Assembly: GCA_037903475.1 (NCBI GenBank)
Contig: JBAJFG010000409.1
Coordinates: 744,001-808,000, forward strand
DNA from: Ancylostoma caninum
Lineage: Eukaryota; Nematoda; Chromadorea; Rhabditida; Ancylostomatidae
Reading direction: 5' to 3'
Length of the DNA: 64,000 nt
A model generated the notes under the pieces. That model was given only the letters and a program-made list of their open reading frames with translations, had not been told where the DNA came from and did no database searches. Each line of letters opens with the position of its first letter. Position 1 is the first letter of the stretch. Below are positions 47,801 through 59,491 of the stretch, in pieces. A program made the position numbers and the translations under genes.

Positions 47801-48841
47801 ACTGTGTTAAACTGTTCTTTTCAAAAAAAAAGGATGAGAATCATAAGAGCAGAATCAAAAATCAGGGTGAATCATTGTATTGCATTGGTTTAATTCAAGC
47901 CAGTTTTTTTTCTTCAATTTAGTCGGGTCGAGTTCTAATTACGAGTGGCAGACTTTGTACATCTGTGCCTTCCCAGGATCACGCTCACAATTCTGAAATG
48001 TACGGGGCGCAGAAAATGGTCTGAACAAACCCATCCCGTGGCGTCCCAGTGCTGTGCCGTGTCAACGAAATCTTCGTGGCTAGCCCCCCCCCCCGCTTGA
48101 ACAGCTCCAAGCAGAGCTCATAATGGCATGACTGTCTCACGCATTAATCAGTATGTACATATAGGGCGTGATTCTTTTTCTCAAATTAATATGTTCTTGG
48201 GTGAACGTTGCTGTTGAAAATGAAATACATGCTTCCATAAATAGTAGCATTATATGTACATATAACTGAAGAGGCGCAAACCTTACCTGGGTTTCACATG
48301 ATTAGCTTCAAGTCAAATACCAAAATGGTATTGACATTTTGTACGGAACCTGCAGCGGCTTCCACTCGAACAGTCTTGAAAAAATACGGCTTCTATAATT
48401 GAACAGACACAAAATTCCGAGCCATATTCATTACCCCTTCTTGTTTACCAGGACAGCACTTGGACAGTTATATCATAAACTTTATTGCACATCGTTCTAA
48501 TGGAGTTGACGTTTCAGTTCAACAACAGTCTGGATTGTTGGCTAGTCATCTTGCCACACACCATAAGGTAAGCGATCCTGGTTTTTTTTTATCGCGGAAC
48601 AGCAACGGTGCACTAAGTGGCTTTTGTGCCTATTTGCTCAGAGCTTCGTTCAGAACGTAATAAACTGCTCTTCTTATTCCTCGGTCCAGGTGTTACAACA
48701 AGGGGTCAGTCTCGACAATTTCGTCAGTTATCCTCATAATTTCAGGTCGAAAACGGAGTGCACTACTACAGAGTTCCTGATTACGTTACCAAAATCAACG
48801 GAAAACTGGAAACAGTTCAGGGAGCATGGATGAGCAGCTGA
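44814..48841 (+). CDS. cysteine-containing secreted protein, family unknown (plus paralogue)
   Basis: Preferred model, nine exons, 292 residues: 44814-44841, 44914-45032, 45097-45179, 45243-45330, 46198-46258, 46392-46512, 46968-47134, 48452-48567, 48746-48841. All junction phases agree. The N-terminus MSLLLVLVLASAVLGQDQ is a clear signal peptide. The mature part has spaced cysteines (C-R-T-K-Q-F-Q-Y-C, F-F-N-G-C, F-N-C-G-P-G, N-H-G-C, Y-V-Q-N-L-M, W-W-A-C, F-P-N-C-G-Y-T-C), which suggests disulphides outside the cell. A paralogue on the minus strand (49202-56853) matches it exon by exon, which validates exons 2-7. The end is uncertain. If the GTGAGT donor at 47135 is ignored, exon 7 reads on to a TAA at 47241 (257 residues). 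The last exon also has an alternative acceptor at about 48691 in another frame. I do not recognise the family; no catalytic motif was seen. Confidence 0.75.
46513..46967 (+). repeat. ATTC tetranucleotide microsatellite forming an entire intron
   Basis: From about 46530 to 46965 the sequence is ATTC repeats interrupted by ATCC and GTTC variants. It starts 15-20 bp after the GTGAGT donor and ends with ATTCATTCAG, so the repeat supplies the acceptor of the exon at 46968. A 177-codon Ser-Phe-Ile-His frame through it is an artefact. Confidence 0.9.
47325..47880. repeat. inverted repeat with about 145-bp arms
   Basis: The complement of 47325-47470 (AGAGCTGGGCCCATGTGCAA, AAAGAGATTTCCACAGATA) matches 47735-47880 (AGAGCTGGGTTCATGTGCAA, AAAGAGATCTCCATAGATA) at roughly 85 percent by eye. 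Under the preferred model it lies in the intron before exon 8 of the plus paralogue; under the short model it is 3' of the gene. Confidence 0.7.
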
Positions 48842-49201
48842 ATCTTGATATTCTAACTTTGCTGATGATTTGAGAATGAAATGCTCCATTCAGCAAATGA
48901 GTCCTATTTTTGAAGATTGCTAGCAGCGACACCCTCTCTTTTATTTTACGCATCTGTCTGTTTGTCTGTCTACGCAGTACTTATAAAAGAATCACAAACA
49001 ACTGTCATCTACTTTTCGAAAAAAAATCAGGAAAGAGTAGAACATAGCATTTATTGGGATGACGTACAAAATTCTGATCTAAAAAACCATTCGATACACC
49101 ACATACGTATCTCCATATTGTCCAACCTGGCTGAAACGAAAGCGGAATGGTAGCTGCATTCTTTTAGTCTCACAACTTAAGTAACTGAACCAAAACTAAC
49201 A

Positions 49202-52200
49202 TTAGCATTTTGTGAAGTGTTGACAATGCTTGAACTGTGCGTTGGTGTATTCACGACCTGACTGGCATCCATACCACTGAGCGTCTGCCTGGAACGAAAA
49301 CACTGCGGCTGAAGAAGCGGCTGTGGAAGAACTCAGCTTACAGCATTGGTTGCTCGGCAAGCTCCGTTGCGATAGATGGTTCCATACGAGTCCATGAGGT
49401 TTTGGGCATACCTACGTACACATGTGAGAAAGTGAACAAGTAAGACAAAAACGAATTTGCATACCCAATAATGCGCCAGGGGCTGCATGTATCATAGAGA
49501 TTACCGGGGTAGACTTGTTAACATCTCCAAATCTTACCCATCGTTAACATTGGCGACAATACTTATATCCAGGGTAATCTCAATGAAGCATCCAGGCCCA
49601 GGACCAGAATGCCTCATTATTAGGATTGGTAATCTACATCCATGGGTAAAAGCTAGATGTAAACAAAGTAACTTATCGGCAAACATGTTGATGGGTGCCT
49701 GGTAAAGCGTAAATTTGGGTAGCTTAATACGTTTATCATGAGGAATCTCCTCACAGGGAAAGCCTCACAGGCCCAGATCAATGAACCTCTCCGAATACCA
49801 AAGTGATGGGCATTTTAACAATTTTATGTGCATTTATCGGCCAACAAATGTCCGCATCAGTGTTAAATAGCTGGGGCAATATAAGACCCCGAGTAAATCC
49901 CTGTATTTCGCTTAGTGTCGTCACAAACCAAGCATATAGCCCAGCAAACTCACTTGCACGCGTTGTTCGTGTCAGCAGTGACGTTTTTCTTGTAGTCGTT
50001 GACGATTTTGTTCATGTCGTTGTTGTAGTTCACGTAGGTACTTTGAGTGCACGATGTGAATGAGGTGCTTTCATAGACAGCTAAAACGAGAATAAACTAT
50101 CTGTTTTCATTTTTCCCTATTTCACAGGGCTTTTTCCTATGTTTTAAAAAATTTGACGATGTATCTATGCCAGGCATAACGGAAACGCAGAACGATAAGG
50201 AAAAAGGCAAAAATGTCAGCAGGTGTCATTTTCTACATTTCTTTTGAAGATTATTGTCTTTGCGACCTCGTAAAAGTTCTCCTCCTTCCCAACACTCACT
50301 ATTGGTGTTACAGCTGAGATCAATGGAACAAGCGAAAAATATATAGAGAACTTCTTTTTTGAGAATTCTGTTTGGAATAATACTGGGTGACATCTGCAGT
50401 GGGATTTATAAACGTTTCCGGAAATATTGGAAGCATCCTGTTCATCTGGAGTACACTAGCTTTTTGAGCGCCATGTGATTTAGAACCTTGCTATTTCTAT
50501 GTTTACCTGCCAACACTGAATTGAACGAGTTGTTCAAACAAAGTACGTCATTTTTTTTTGCTTGAAGAACTCGTAGACTTCAGAAGTGGAAGTAGAGCAA
50601 GATCTTCCCGGAAGTGGCCACGAATTCCGCTACTAGAGGCTGAGCTAATAATGCTACTTGCTTTTCAGATCTTCACTCACCAAAGAATCCCGCTCCACAC
50701 TTGAATCGCCAGTCGGCCAACAATCCCATGTAGGAGTACGCGTCTTGAGGTGATTTATTGTTGCCAACCAGACCGACTAGACCAAGGCAGTTGAAAATGT
50801 TCTTCGGGCCGAGGCAGGAATAGAAGTTTGCGAGACCACTGGAATGCAGTTTTGAGCTTGTGTATTTTGTTTTTTCATCAGAAAAGCATAACTACATAGT
50901 TTATATCTGCCTCGAATTTATTGTGACTTTGTCAATGTTCATGGAATTAACGTGCTTACAAGAGAAGTTATGCTAGAGAATTAGCTTATGATGTTTTTGT
51001 TCAAAAGGCTGTTCATACAGATGTACTTGCAGAGGATGCGTCAACGCTTTTAGGTGACCTGAAATGTGTTGATGATTATCCAGTGATTGCTGCAAGTGAT
51101 AGGGGAGAAGGAACTACTAATGAAAAGAGGTGAAGTCACAAATGCACCTGAAAGATGGATCATTTCAAGAATGATAAATTTTAAAGAAGCGCTGATTGTT
51201 CGACAAATTCAGACTCAATACATATACATCCACAGTGTGCGCACACTAGCCCAAGCTACCACATGCATTTTAGTACATATTTTATATAACATTTTTGGCG
51301 AAATGTTTATACGTGATTCTAAGTCGTCGTTATTTAACCGCTAATCTGCACCTAAGAGTAGATAAATTCAAGTAACCCAGGGCTTACCCAAGACATATCC
51401 TAGCATTCTAGCCAACCAAGAGTTACAGGAAAAACCCTAATATAGCCATGATCTTGCATCGGGATACCCGTTTTCACTCTCATGCAGCCTAACATAATAC
51501 ATCCAATCCAAATTTGAAGAAACGGCTCGCAGATATAATGAATTTGCCACCTTTCTATCTTGTGAGTTTGCATGTAGCCTTTGAAGTTATCCGAGGAAAC
51601 GAGCAGTAAAAGCTTCGGTTCAAAGCAGAATTACGGACTTTATTGAGGAAAAAAAGCTAAAATAGATGAAAATACATATTCGGACGAAAATATGTTATTG
51701 GTGTTTTTGGACCAGAAGGTGAGACTAGGCAAATAATAATTGTTGTGCAGATAAGGAGTATGAGACTCTTTCAATCTTGAGAAGTCTTGATCCTACACAG
51801 TTAGTCCCTCTCTCAATGTTTATTAGTCCTTATTTAATCTTAATTAATTTTTGAAAATCATCAAACTCACTTGCAGATGTTTACGTAGTTGTTGATGCCA
51901 TAAGGTGGTCGGAGCAGAGTCAGAAACGCTTGATTCAGCAAGCTTATGTCGTTCCAAACATTAGAGGTACTGAAAACACTTGCTGGGGTGCGATTCATTA
52001 ACGCGTAACCTTTGGCTACGGCCTGGTTTGAGGCCGGTGTGGCGCTAGCTGCGATTCACGAGCGCGCGGGTTGGTCACCGGCAGGTCACCGACGGGCCAA
52101 TTCCAACCTAACGTCTGAAGGTCCGGCTAGCAATTGGTTAGGCAGTTAGCTATCGGAAAATTGCTTAAAATATTGCTCTATTTCGATTTAGTTAATTGCC

Positions 52201-55200
52201 ACTAGCTCATAACCGCTTTCCTAGCCTAATGTCATTTTCTGCCACACAATTTTTGTCTAAAACTGGCTTTTCGTGAAAAAAAGAAGTTTTTCACGAATAA
52301 CCAATTGAAAGCACGCAGAGATCTCATAGTTAGTAAATTTAAGGCGGAAACTTTTGAATTTTTCCAAAACTGTGAGTGACAGTGAAAACTTTGAATAAAA
52401 CTCATAATATTAAAAATGTGATGAAGTCGTTAGCAATAAAAATCCAGAAATTTGAAACCTAACTAGAAACCAGGATACTATTGTGATGATATCTAAAAAG
52501 GAAATGTATTACAGGAGGTCAAGTGTTGCGTCGAAGTAAGGTTCGAATTAAATTTCCATAAATTTGCGATAATGAAGGGGTTGTAAAGTCTGAAATAGCT
52601 GTTGATGTTCACGAAATAAAGTTGGTTTTTCGAACCGTTCATTCATTCGACAGAATGATAGATCTCCTATGACCACATTTGTTCCACCGTAGCTTTAGGC
52701 GTCAAATAATCTTAATGAATGGTGTACTTAGTGCACAGTGCACACAACACACCTCGATTTACGATCACTTCCTCCAAATTGCTCGGAATCAGTGAAAGGC
52801 CTCTGCCTCGCAAGGATTTTGCGTTGTTATCAGCGGAAAACGATTCCATTTAGAGAACGGGTCCGATCTCTCAACGAGTTGCTTCTATACACTGTACAAT
52901 CAATGAGAAATGAGGGCCCGTTTACATTGTTCCGAACTGATGTAGAGACATTTCTCGTTCTTTTTTTTTCGAGAAACATCCAGATCACCTATGCGGAGAT
53001 ACATCTCGTTCTCCTTCCTGAAGTCTGTTTTTTTAGTCCCCCTTCCCTTCCGAGCTCGTTTTGTTTGCACAGATAGTATCTCTGCAAAAGAAGGTGGTTG
53101 TTTCTATCGATATCAATTGTGCGTCAAAATTGTGTTAATTCAGTGCAAAAGTGAGATTTCTACTGTATCGAAACATGTCCACAAGCTCATGGTATAGTGA
53201 TGTATAGTGATTGGTGACCTTGTAGAAGTAAAAATGAAACTCTCCGAAAAGCAAAAAAAAATTTTAGACCTACTTTAGTTCGTCTATGCGAATATCACTA
53301 TCTTGGAAACATAGGGTGATTTTCCATGTATTTGAGACTACGCCACTGAGCACCTCAGGAGCGAAAAAAGAAGACAAAGATTATGATGACCCATGATTCA
53401 GTTTATGCGAATTTTTGTAAACGACTACATTTCTATCCACCTTCAAAAAAGCCACAGAAAGTGGATCGGTCTGAATGAGAATGAAAGGACTGAAAGAGAA
53501 GGAAATGTTGCTTTTGAGTATGTACCAAGAGTGTGGTCGAATCATCACTCTCCACTTCGAAATATTATTCCCAAGCTCGCGTTTCGGAAATCCGACGCTG
53601 ATTTTACAATAAAATAGAATGTGGCAGCGTAGCCATTCGGTACATAGGCTCCTCCCACCAGCGAGATGCGAGAGGCGCAGGCCACGATGCGCCGGCGAGA
53701 CACACGATGCGCAGACATGCGCCTGCTTCCACATGTTCGCACTGGCCCGCCGCAACGCGATGCCGCGAATAGAAGCGCGGCAAACCGCAGCTACCGCAAC
53801 AATTGAATGCCGCAGCTACCGCAACAAGAATGCATAAGATGATGAATTTAACATTACGAAACATTTGAGTTTCAATAAAACTGGAAATTCAGTTTCGAAG
53901 AGAAAGGATGGTTTTAGAAAACAAAGTATTCATCCGGGGGTTATTCGACATGCTGATTACGAATTTAATGTTTATTTTGTATTCTAACGTCACTTTAATA
54001 GTGCTCCAACAAGTATAGAAGAGATACTCAATTTTTCTAAACACCAGTACAATCCATTTTCTGTTGTGTTGCCTTTTTTCAGCAATTGAAGTACAGGCGG
54101 GTGAATATTGAACAGGATTTATATTTATAAAGCATTCAATGGAGCAACTTTTGAAAGGCAAACCCACTATTTTGTTGCGTATAGCTAGTGTTTATCAGTT
54201 TTTCGTTTAATCGGGCAAGGTTTTCAGTTTTAAAATGTTCTTTTCCTATATACATGATTCCAAAATAGTAAAAAGGAGAAATACAGAAGAGTGTAGGTGA
54301 AACATGTGAGTAATTTGGAAGATCTTTGTCACTACTGGCTATCCAAACCTCATTAAATTTGTTTTAGAAATTGGAGTCCTTGGCGTTATTAATAAATAAT
54401 ATTTAAGCATGGGAAGCCCCATTGCCTCAACGCAATGTAGGTTCACTTCTTAATATTTTTCTAGAATGTTTCACATGCATGTACATTTGCGTTGTTTTCT
54501 GCACAATCGATCGCCAGATGAGGTGTTAGAAATGCCTTGCGGATACGCACTGTGCCTGCAGGCGTGCCTCGTGGATACAGTGCCGCCAGATTGTCACTCC
54601 GCAGGAGTATTGTTAACATTGATTTTCTGGAACTAAGGATGTAATACTCGAATAAAAAGCAATTTCAGAGCAACAAACGTGAAATAAATTGGTATTCACT
54701 AATTCATATTCATAAAGAATGTAAATTACTACGTGAAAGTTGTCACAAACGAAAAACTTTTAAGAATTTATGGCGCGCTTTTCCTTCCTTTTCGTTTGCT
54801 CACAAGCAGCAATAGGTGACTTCTCTGCCAGTAGCTGAAATGATTGAAAATCTCCCATAAGCTCAAAAATACCACAGGAGGTGATATCTTTAACTGTATC
54901 AGAATCTTTTGAGTTTTTTTATTAATACAAAAAGGAAGAACACACAACACAAAAAGGCACCTCACCTTTTCTTTAGAAACACTTTTCAATAGGAAAATAC
55001 TTTTTCGTTGTAGCAGTAGTGGTTTCGTTTTCCAAATCTTGAACGCTTTCGAAAGAGTTTGTGATGAGAACGAAGAATAAGCCCTGTTCGCAAATTTTGA
55101 GAAGATTCAGAAAAGTTCAGTATCTCTCCTATACTTGCTGCAATACCAAGAAAATGATGTTAGGATACAAAATAAATATCAAATTCGTAATCAGCATGTC

Positions 55201-56853
55201 GAATAACCCCCGGATGAATACTTTGTTTTCTAAAATCATCCTTTTTGTTCGAAATTGAATTTCGAGTTTTATTGAAACTCAAATGTTTCGTAATGTTAGA
55301 TTCATCATCTTATGCATTCTTGTTGCGGTAGCTGCGGTGTGCCGCGCTTCTATTCGCGGCATCGCGTTGCGGCGGGCCAGTGCGAACATGTGGAAGCAGG
55401 CGCATGTCTGCGCATCGTGTGTCTCGCCGGTGCATCGTGGCATGCGCCTCTTGCATCTCGCTGGTGGGAGGAGCCTATGTACCGAATGGCCCGCCTTCCG
55501 TTTAATAAAGTGTATTATTCGAGCAATTGAAAAAAATGGAATATTTTAGAAGTTATTAATATTTGAAATAGTCGAAAGTTCTTGGTTTTTGAATCATTGA
55601 CGAATTCAAATGTATTTTAAATAATCAAATATTCCCTCCTAAAATGCACAGTAAGTGTATCAGAAGTTACGATGGCTATGTACTATTACTAAGTGTGTAA
55701 TATTTAGGTACTAATTATGGAACTATGTAATAAAATATGGAAAAATGTGTTTGTACAGAAATATGGCGAGTCAACATGCGATTATTGAGGGGCTGCTGGC
55801 AGGTTAACAACCTTAACCCGCGTGCACGCTAATGCATCGCAGGTTGCGTCTGCCCTGTGGTTACGCTAGCCAGCTGGTTTACTAGCCAGCGGCTAGCGCG
55901 CTAACCTGGTCAGCGTCAATGAATCGCACCCCTGATCTCAACGGCGCGAAAATACGCATCACCGGTCATTCACAGCTTGTCGAAAAATGTACGAAATATT
56001 GCAAAACTCGCCTAGGCATTTATGGGCTGTATTCTTTATTCTTTCATGTCTATTAAAGAAAAAAACATGATCTCTGCTCAAAAAGCAACAGTTTCGAAAA
56101 TTGGATATGGGCTTCCTTTGAAGGCAGTGACACACTTCAAAATGATTCCTGAGATTTCAAAGTCATAACAATTTCCGAGCGGTGCTGATCTCAATGATAT
56201 ACTTACGAAATGCCGGGACCCCCTTCATGGGGAGTTTGCGGTGTTCATAGAGACAGCTACCGCAAATGTTGGAAGTGTGAGTCCTTGTGGTAGATTTCGC
56301 AGTGGACACTTCAAAACACCATAAAAAAGGGGTGCAAAATAGGGGGAGTGGGATGGGTTCTTCGGCATAATAGTGAGGAAGTACGTAAAACATTCTGAAC
56401 AGTTATGTCTGAAAATTCTTCTAATGTAAAAGATGAGACATGGTCTTTAAGGCTATTTTTAATAGGGACAACTGTCTCACTCGATATCCCAGTATTGTTG
56501 CAGACCTTGATTGCAGTGATTGAAACGTGTCGAGTCACAGCTCTCCACTTGCTGACTCGAAGTTAACGCCACCAAACCTAGAAAGCTTTTGTTGCTCGTA
56601 GTTGGATAACTTCTATTTCTACGAAAAAAGCACTAAAAATTTCCGCTTTCTAGCCAAACTTTATCTCAAGATAGCGTTAGTAGAAATGCAAACCTTGTTG
56701 TGGTAAGATCGAGAACTAAATGGATTTCACTCATTTGACCATGGTACCTTAGACAACTTACCAAGTAAAATTATGGGAAACATCATTAAGGCGTGTGCTC
56801 AGAGAGGCAATGCAGTGTCTCAAAGCTGATAAGCGATGAAATTCTTGACACGT
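49202..56853 (-). CDS. cysteine-containing secreted protein, family unknown (minus paralogue; first exon not found)
   Basis: Six minus-strand exons join in phase: 56853-56762, 51969-51871, 50838-50681, 50080-49954, 49411-49342, 49288-49202 (TAA). Each has a counterpart in the gene at 44814. R-H-C-I-A-S-L matches Q-Y-C-Q-T-L-L. N-I-C before a phase-2 junction matches N-V-C. NFYSCLG...FKCGAGFF matches the plus exons 4 and 5 fused. Y-A-Q-N-L-M matches Y-V-Q-N-L-M, and CRATNAADAQWYGC matches CRRAGAADIWWAC. A 53-bp intron (49289-49341) splits the last block only in this copy. The protein ends F-T-K-C, without the plus copy's C-terminal extension. The 56762-56853 exon has a weak acceptor (TAAAAG) and no signal-peptide exon was seen upstream, so the 5' end is unsure. 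The 4.8-kb second intron holds a possible transposon insertion. Confidence 0.7.
51984..55931. mobile_element. possible 3.9-kb transposon or paired MITE ends within an intron
   Basis: CTGGGGTGCGATTCATTAAC begins at 51983, and the complement of 55931 reads CAGGGGTGCGATTCATTGAC, an inverted match of about 20 bp. The start CAGGGGTG resembles hAT-type ends, but I see no 8-bp target duplication (AACACTTG on the left, ATCTCAAC on the right) and no transposase. GC-rich subterminal blocks at both ends share GCGCGGGTT and GCTAGC motifs. It may be one non-autonomous element or two separate insertions of a short one. The left end is only about 14 bp from the acceptor of the exon at 51969 on the minus strand. 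Confidence 0.5.
53625..55495. repeat. inverted duplication with about 430-bp arms
   Basis: The complement of 53625-54080 matches 55090-55495 at high identity: ATTCGTAATCAGCATGTCGA, CCCCCGGATGAATACTTTG, CTCAAATGTTTCGTAATGTT, GGGCCAGTGCGAACATGTGG. Both arms can encode a leader-like start (MFRN then FIILCILVAVAA), but a 25-bp duplication in the left arm shifts the frame after it, so coding is not conserved. About 1 kb of unrelated DNA separates the arms. Confidence 0.8.
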
Positions 56854-57894
56854 CTTTTACGACTTAGAAGGGTGCTGTCTAAATGTCGTCATTAGTCACA
56901 GCCAATACTGGATCGAGTTCAGGAAATCGACAAGCATGGTTGATTACCATGCCCATGTATGGGTTAGATTGGGTTGGTAAATAAGTTGGTAATTAGTTGG
57001 TAAATAATGACTAAATTTCAAAGGAGCTTCGTGCCTGTCCTGTTAACTCGTGAAATATGGAACGTTTGACGACTAGGAAACTTCCAGTATCTCGTATCTC
57101 AAGTAAGATGTGGCATGATCCCTCTAGGTATGCTTCTGCACTAGAAGTACAGTTTTGCTATTCTAACGCTTGATTCCGGGAACAGCTTAGAAACGTGGGG
57201 AGGTAGTGGAGAGGAGATGGCGAAGAGAGATTTCAGCATAATATTAGAAAATTATTCTTGTGAGAAATGGTCCTATTCAATAAAGGAGTGGCGCTTGAGT
57301 CAATCACGGTTTTCCGAGAACGATGGGTGGCAATTATGTTCTCGGCACTACTCCAATGGCTTAGGCATTATGGTTTGGCGGAAAATGGTTGAAAAATGGT
57401 GCGTATGTACCTATCGTTGAATCGTTGAGGGTTTGTCAGCAGGAAGTTCATCTACAGAGCAGCTTTCCCTTGTTAAATTGCTTTAAATATTCTATTAGGT
57501 CGTCAAGTATGGAATCGCGGATTTTATAAGCGGTCAGTTTTACAGCAGCCATCTTCGGAGCTCTACTAGATCATTCCCCATCTTTCTATTCATTATGGGG
57601 CTACATCCTTCCTCTTTCAAACTTGCTTTTCTATTGGCTCCCAAATGTTTTCTTTGGAAGTAATTTTCTGTGGAATTGCTCGAAGGCGTGTCATTTTGGA
57701 ATATGAGTTCCATCTTCGAGCCATTAGAACAGAGAAATCTGGAAATATCACAGCAGTATTAAAGGCAGAGTGTCACCTCTTTTCGTGGCTTGTAAGTGTC
57801 AAAAGGCTATATGTAGACCTCCTTGTTACACTGATTCGATGTACGTCGAAACGCATACAAGTGACGGAAACCCCGTTTCCGGGGGGTCCGAAAT
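56854..57894. other. upstream region of the minus paralogue
   Basis: I looked for a signal-peptide exon on the minus strand and found no convincing one. No repeat is recognised. Confidence 0.4.
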
Positions 57895-58015
57895 TGCAGT
57901 TCACGGACCACTTGGGCGGAGCGATCCGTGACTGTGCTGGCTGCCCGCCACAGCAGCAGCGTTGGCCGACACGTCTTGACTCGTCCGATCGATAAGATCA
58001 ACGGCTTCACGCGTC
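57895..58015 (+). repeat. dispersed repeat shared with 28925-29035
   Basis: GGCGGAGCGATCCGTGACTG, TGCTGGCTGCCCGCCACAGC and ATCGATAAGATCAACGGCTT match the copy in the intron of mucin paralogue 2. Confidence 0.7.
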
Positions 58016-58029
58016 CACTCGGTGATACA

Positions 58030-58570
58030 TGGGTGTATGTGCAAGTTATTGTTTAAGCTTTTGGCTAAGCTCAAAGAATGAAGGGGATCCACGCAGCGTC
58101 TGTGCGAATTATTGTATAGGCTTTTGCTTGAGGTTAAGGAATGGAGGTGATCTACGGGATCGGTGGGATACATAGTTGGGTGTGCAACTTATTGCTGAGG
58201 AGTTTGATTGCGAGTATTGTCTAGGGTCTCTGCATAAGCTTGAAATAAGAGGAAATTCCAAGTGTCGCCGAGATACAAGAATGGGTACGAAGGTCACGGG
58301 TCTAAGCTTGTGCCTAAGCTTAGGAAAGGGAGGTAACTCGCGGAATTGGTAAGATACCTGACTGGGTGTGCCTGTCTAGGCTTTTGTCTGAGCCCAGGAA
58401 ATGGAGATCCGCGAGACGCTTGCGTATTGTTTAGGATTTTGTGTAAGTTTGAGAAAGGTAGATGATTCGTGGGGTCGGTGAGACAGTACACAAGTTATTG
58501 CTCAGGGTTTTGCCTACGTTTTGAGAGAGGAGGTGATCAGCAGGGTTAGAGAGGTACATGTAATGGGTGC
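58030..58570. repeat. degenerate tandem repeat, unit about 90-100 bp
   Basis: Units carrying G.AGGTGATC..C.GGGTCGGTGAGATAC, TGGGTGTGC.A.TTATTG and GCTTTTG.CT.AG.TT.AGG recur about five or six times with heavy drift. A related scrap lies near 61425-61475. Short minus-strand frames through it reflect the repeat only. Confidence 0.6.
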
Positions 58571-58924
58571 ACAAATTATTTATTATTTTATTCGTGTCGA
58601 AAGGATGCATTGTGCCTTGGCACTGTGTATCTTACTTCTTCTTAATTGTTTGTCATGTTCAGACATGTTAATGGCCAACAGCTGTTTTCAACGCGGTCAG
58701 AATGAGTGAGATAGGCCTATGATTACAGGACCGTGTAAAAAGAAAGAGATGGAGAGGATACCTTTATAACGAAAAGGAGGAACCAGGCGGATGACATAGA
58801 TATAGGTAGCGCCCGCAGAGGTGGTGGAGAAGGTGACATGAAACGAGCCTATAGCTATGCCAGATGTTCGTTGGCGCTCATTAGGAGCAGAGTTGCCACT
58901 GAAGGAAGAACAGCGGTGAGAGTG

Positions 58925-59240
58925 ATGCACCAGTGCCCATAGATGGGAGAGACGGGTCCAGCGCTGTGATAAGGGTGCTCCGGCGTCTGAAAGTGGGGGA
59001 AACCTGGAATCGGGTCCAACTGTAAGATATAGGTGCGCCAGCGTCCACAAATGGGGAAACGCCACGAGTCGGGTCCAATGGTGTGATAAGGGTGCCCCAA
59101 CGTCTGAAAGTGGGGAAACGCCTGAAATTGGGTCCAACGGTAAGATAATGGTGTAACGGCGTCCCGAAATGGAAAAGGCCTAGAATTGGGTCCAATGGTG
59201 TGGAAAGGGTGAGGCGGCGTCGAAAAGTGTAGAAGATGTC
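58925..59240 (-). repeat. diverged 59-bp satellite, reversed, about 5 copies
   Basis: On the minus strand the unit reads CACC.TTATCACACCATTGGA, CCC.A.TC..GCGTTTCCCC and ACTTTCAGACG. It is the same family as the array at 22912-23750 but much more diverged. Confidence 0.8.
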
Positions 59241-59491
59241 ACGCACGGATCCACACCTGCGAGAGTAGTGTGCCAGCGCTTAGTTGAGAGGAACAATACC
59301 CGTGTGCGAGGCGAGCGAAGCGAGTCCAAAAAAAGCCTGAGGGTCCGGTGTTAGCATAATAATAATAAAGGTAAACTAATAATAAACTGGTAATAATAAA
59401 TTGATAGATAACAAATGAGTAAATTGTTGTCCTAACCGCTCTCAGCGATCACGTCACAACCGGTCAATACCGGATGATGGCCAGGTGCTTA

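Noticed and set aside
53604..53864. Small secreted-protein ORF with leader MFRN...LVAVAA
   Set aside because: The inverted second copy (55283-55549) is in a different frame after the leader, so coding is not conserved. Treated as part of a repeat.
56163..56393. Minus-strand open stretch with T-S-N-I-C-G-S-C considered as exon 2 of the minus paralogue
   Set aside because: Its splice phase does not fit the next exon. The stretch at 56762-56853 fits in phase and in sequence.
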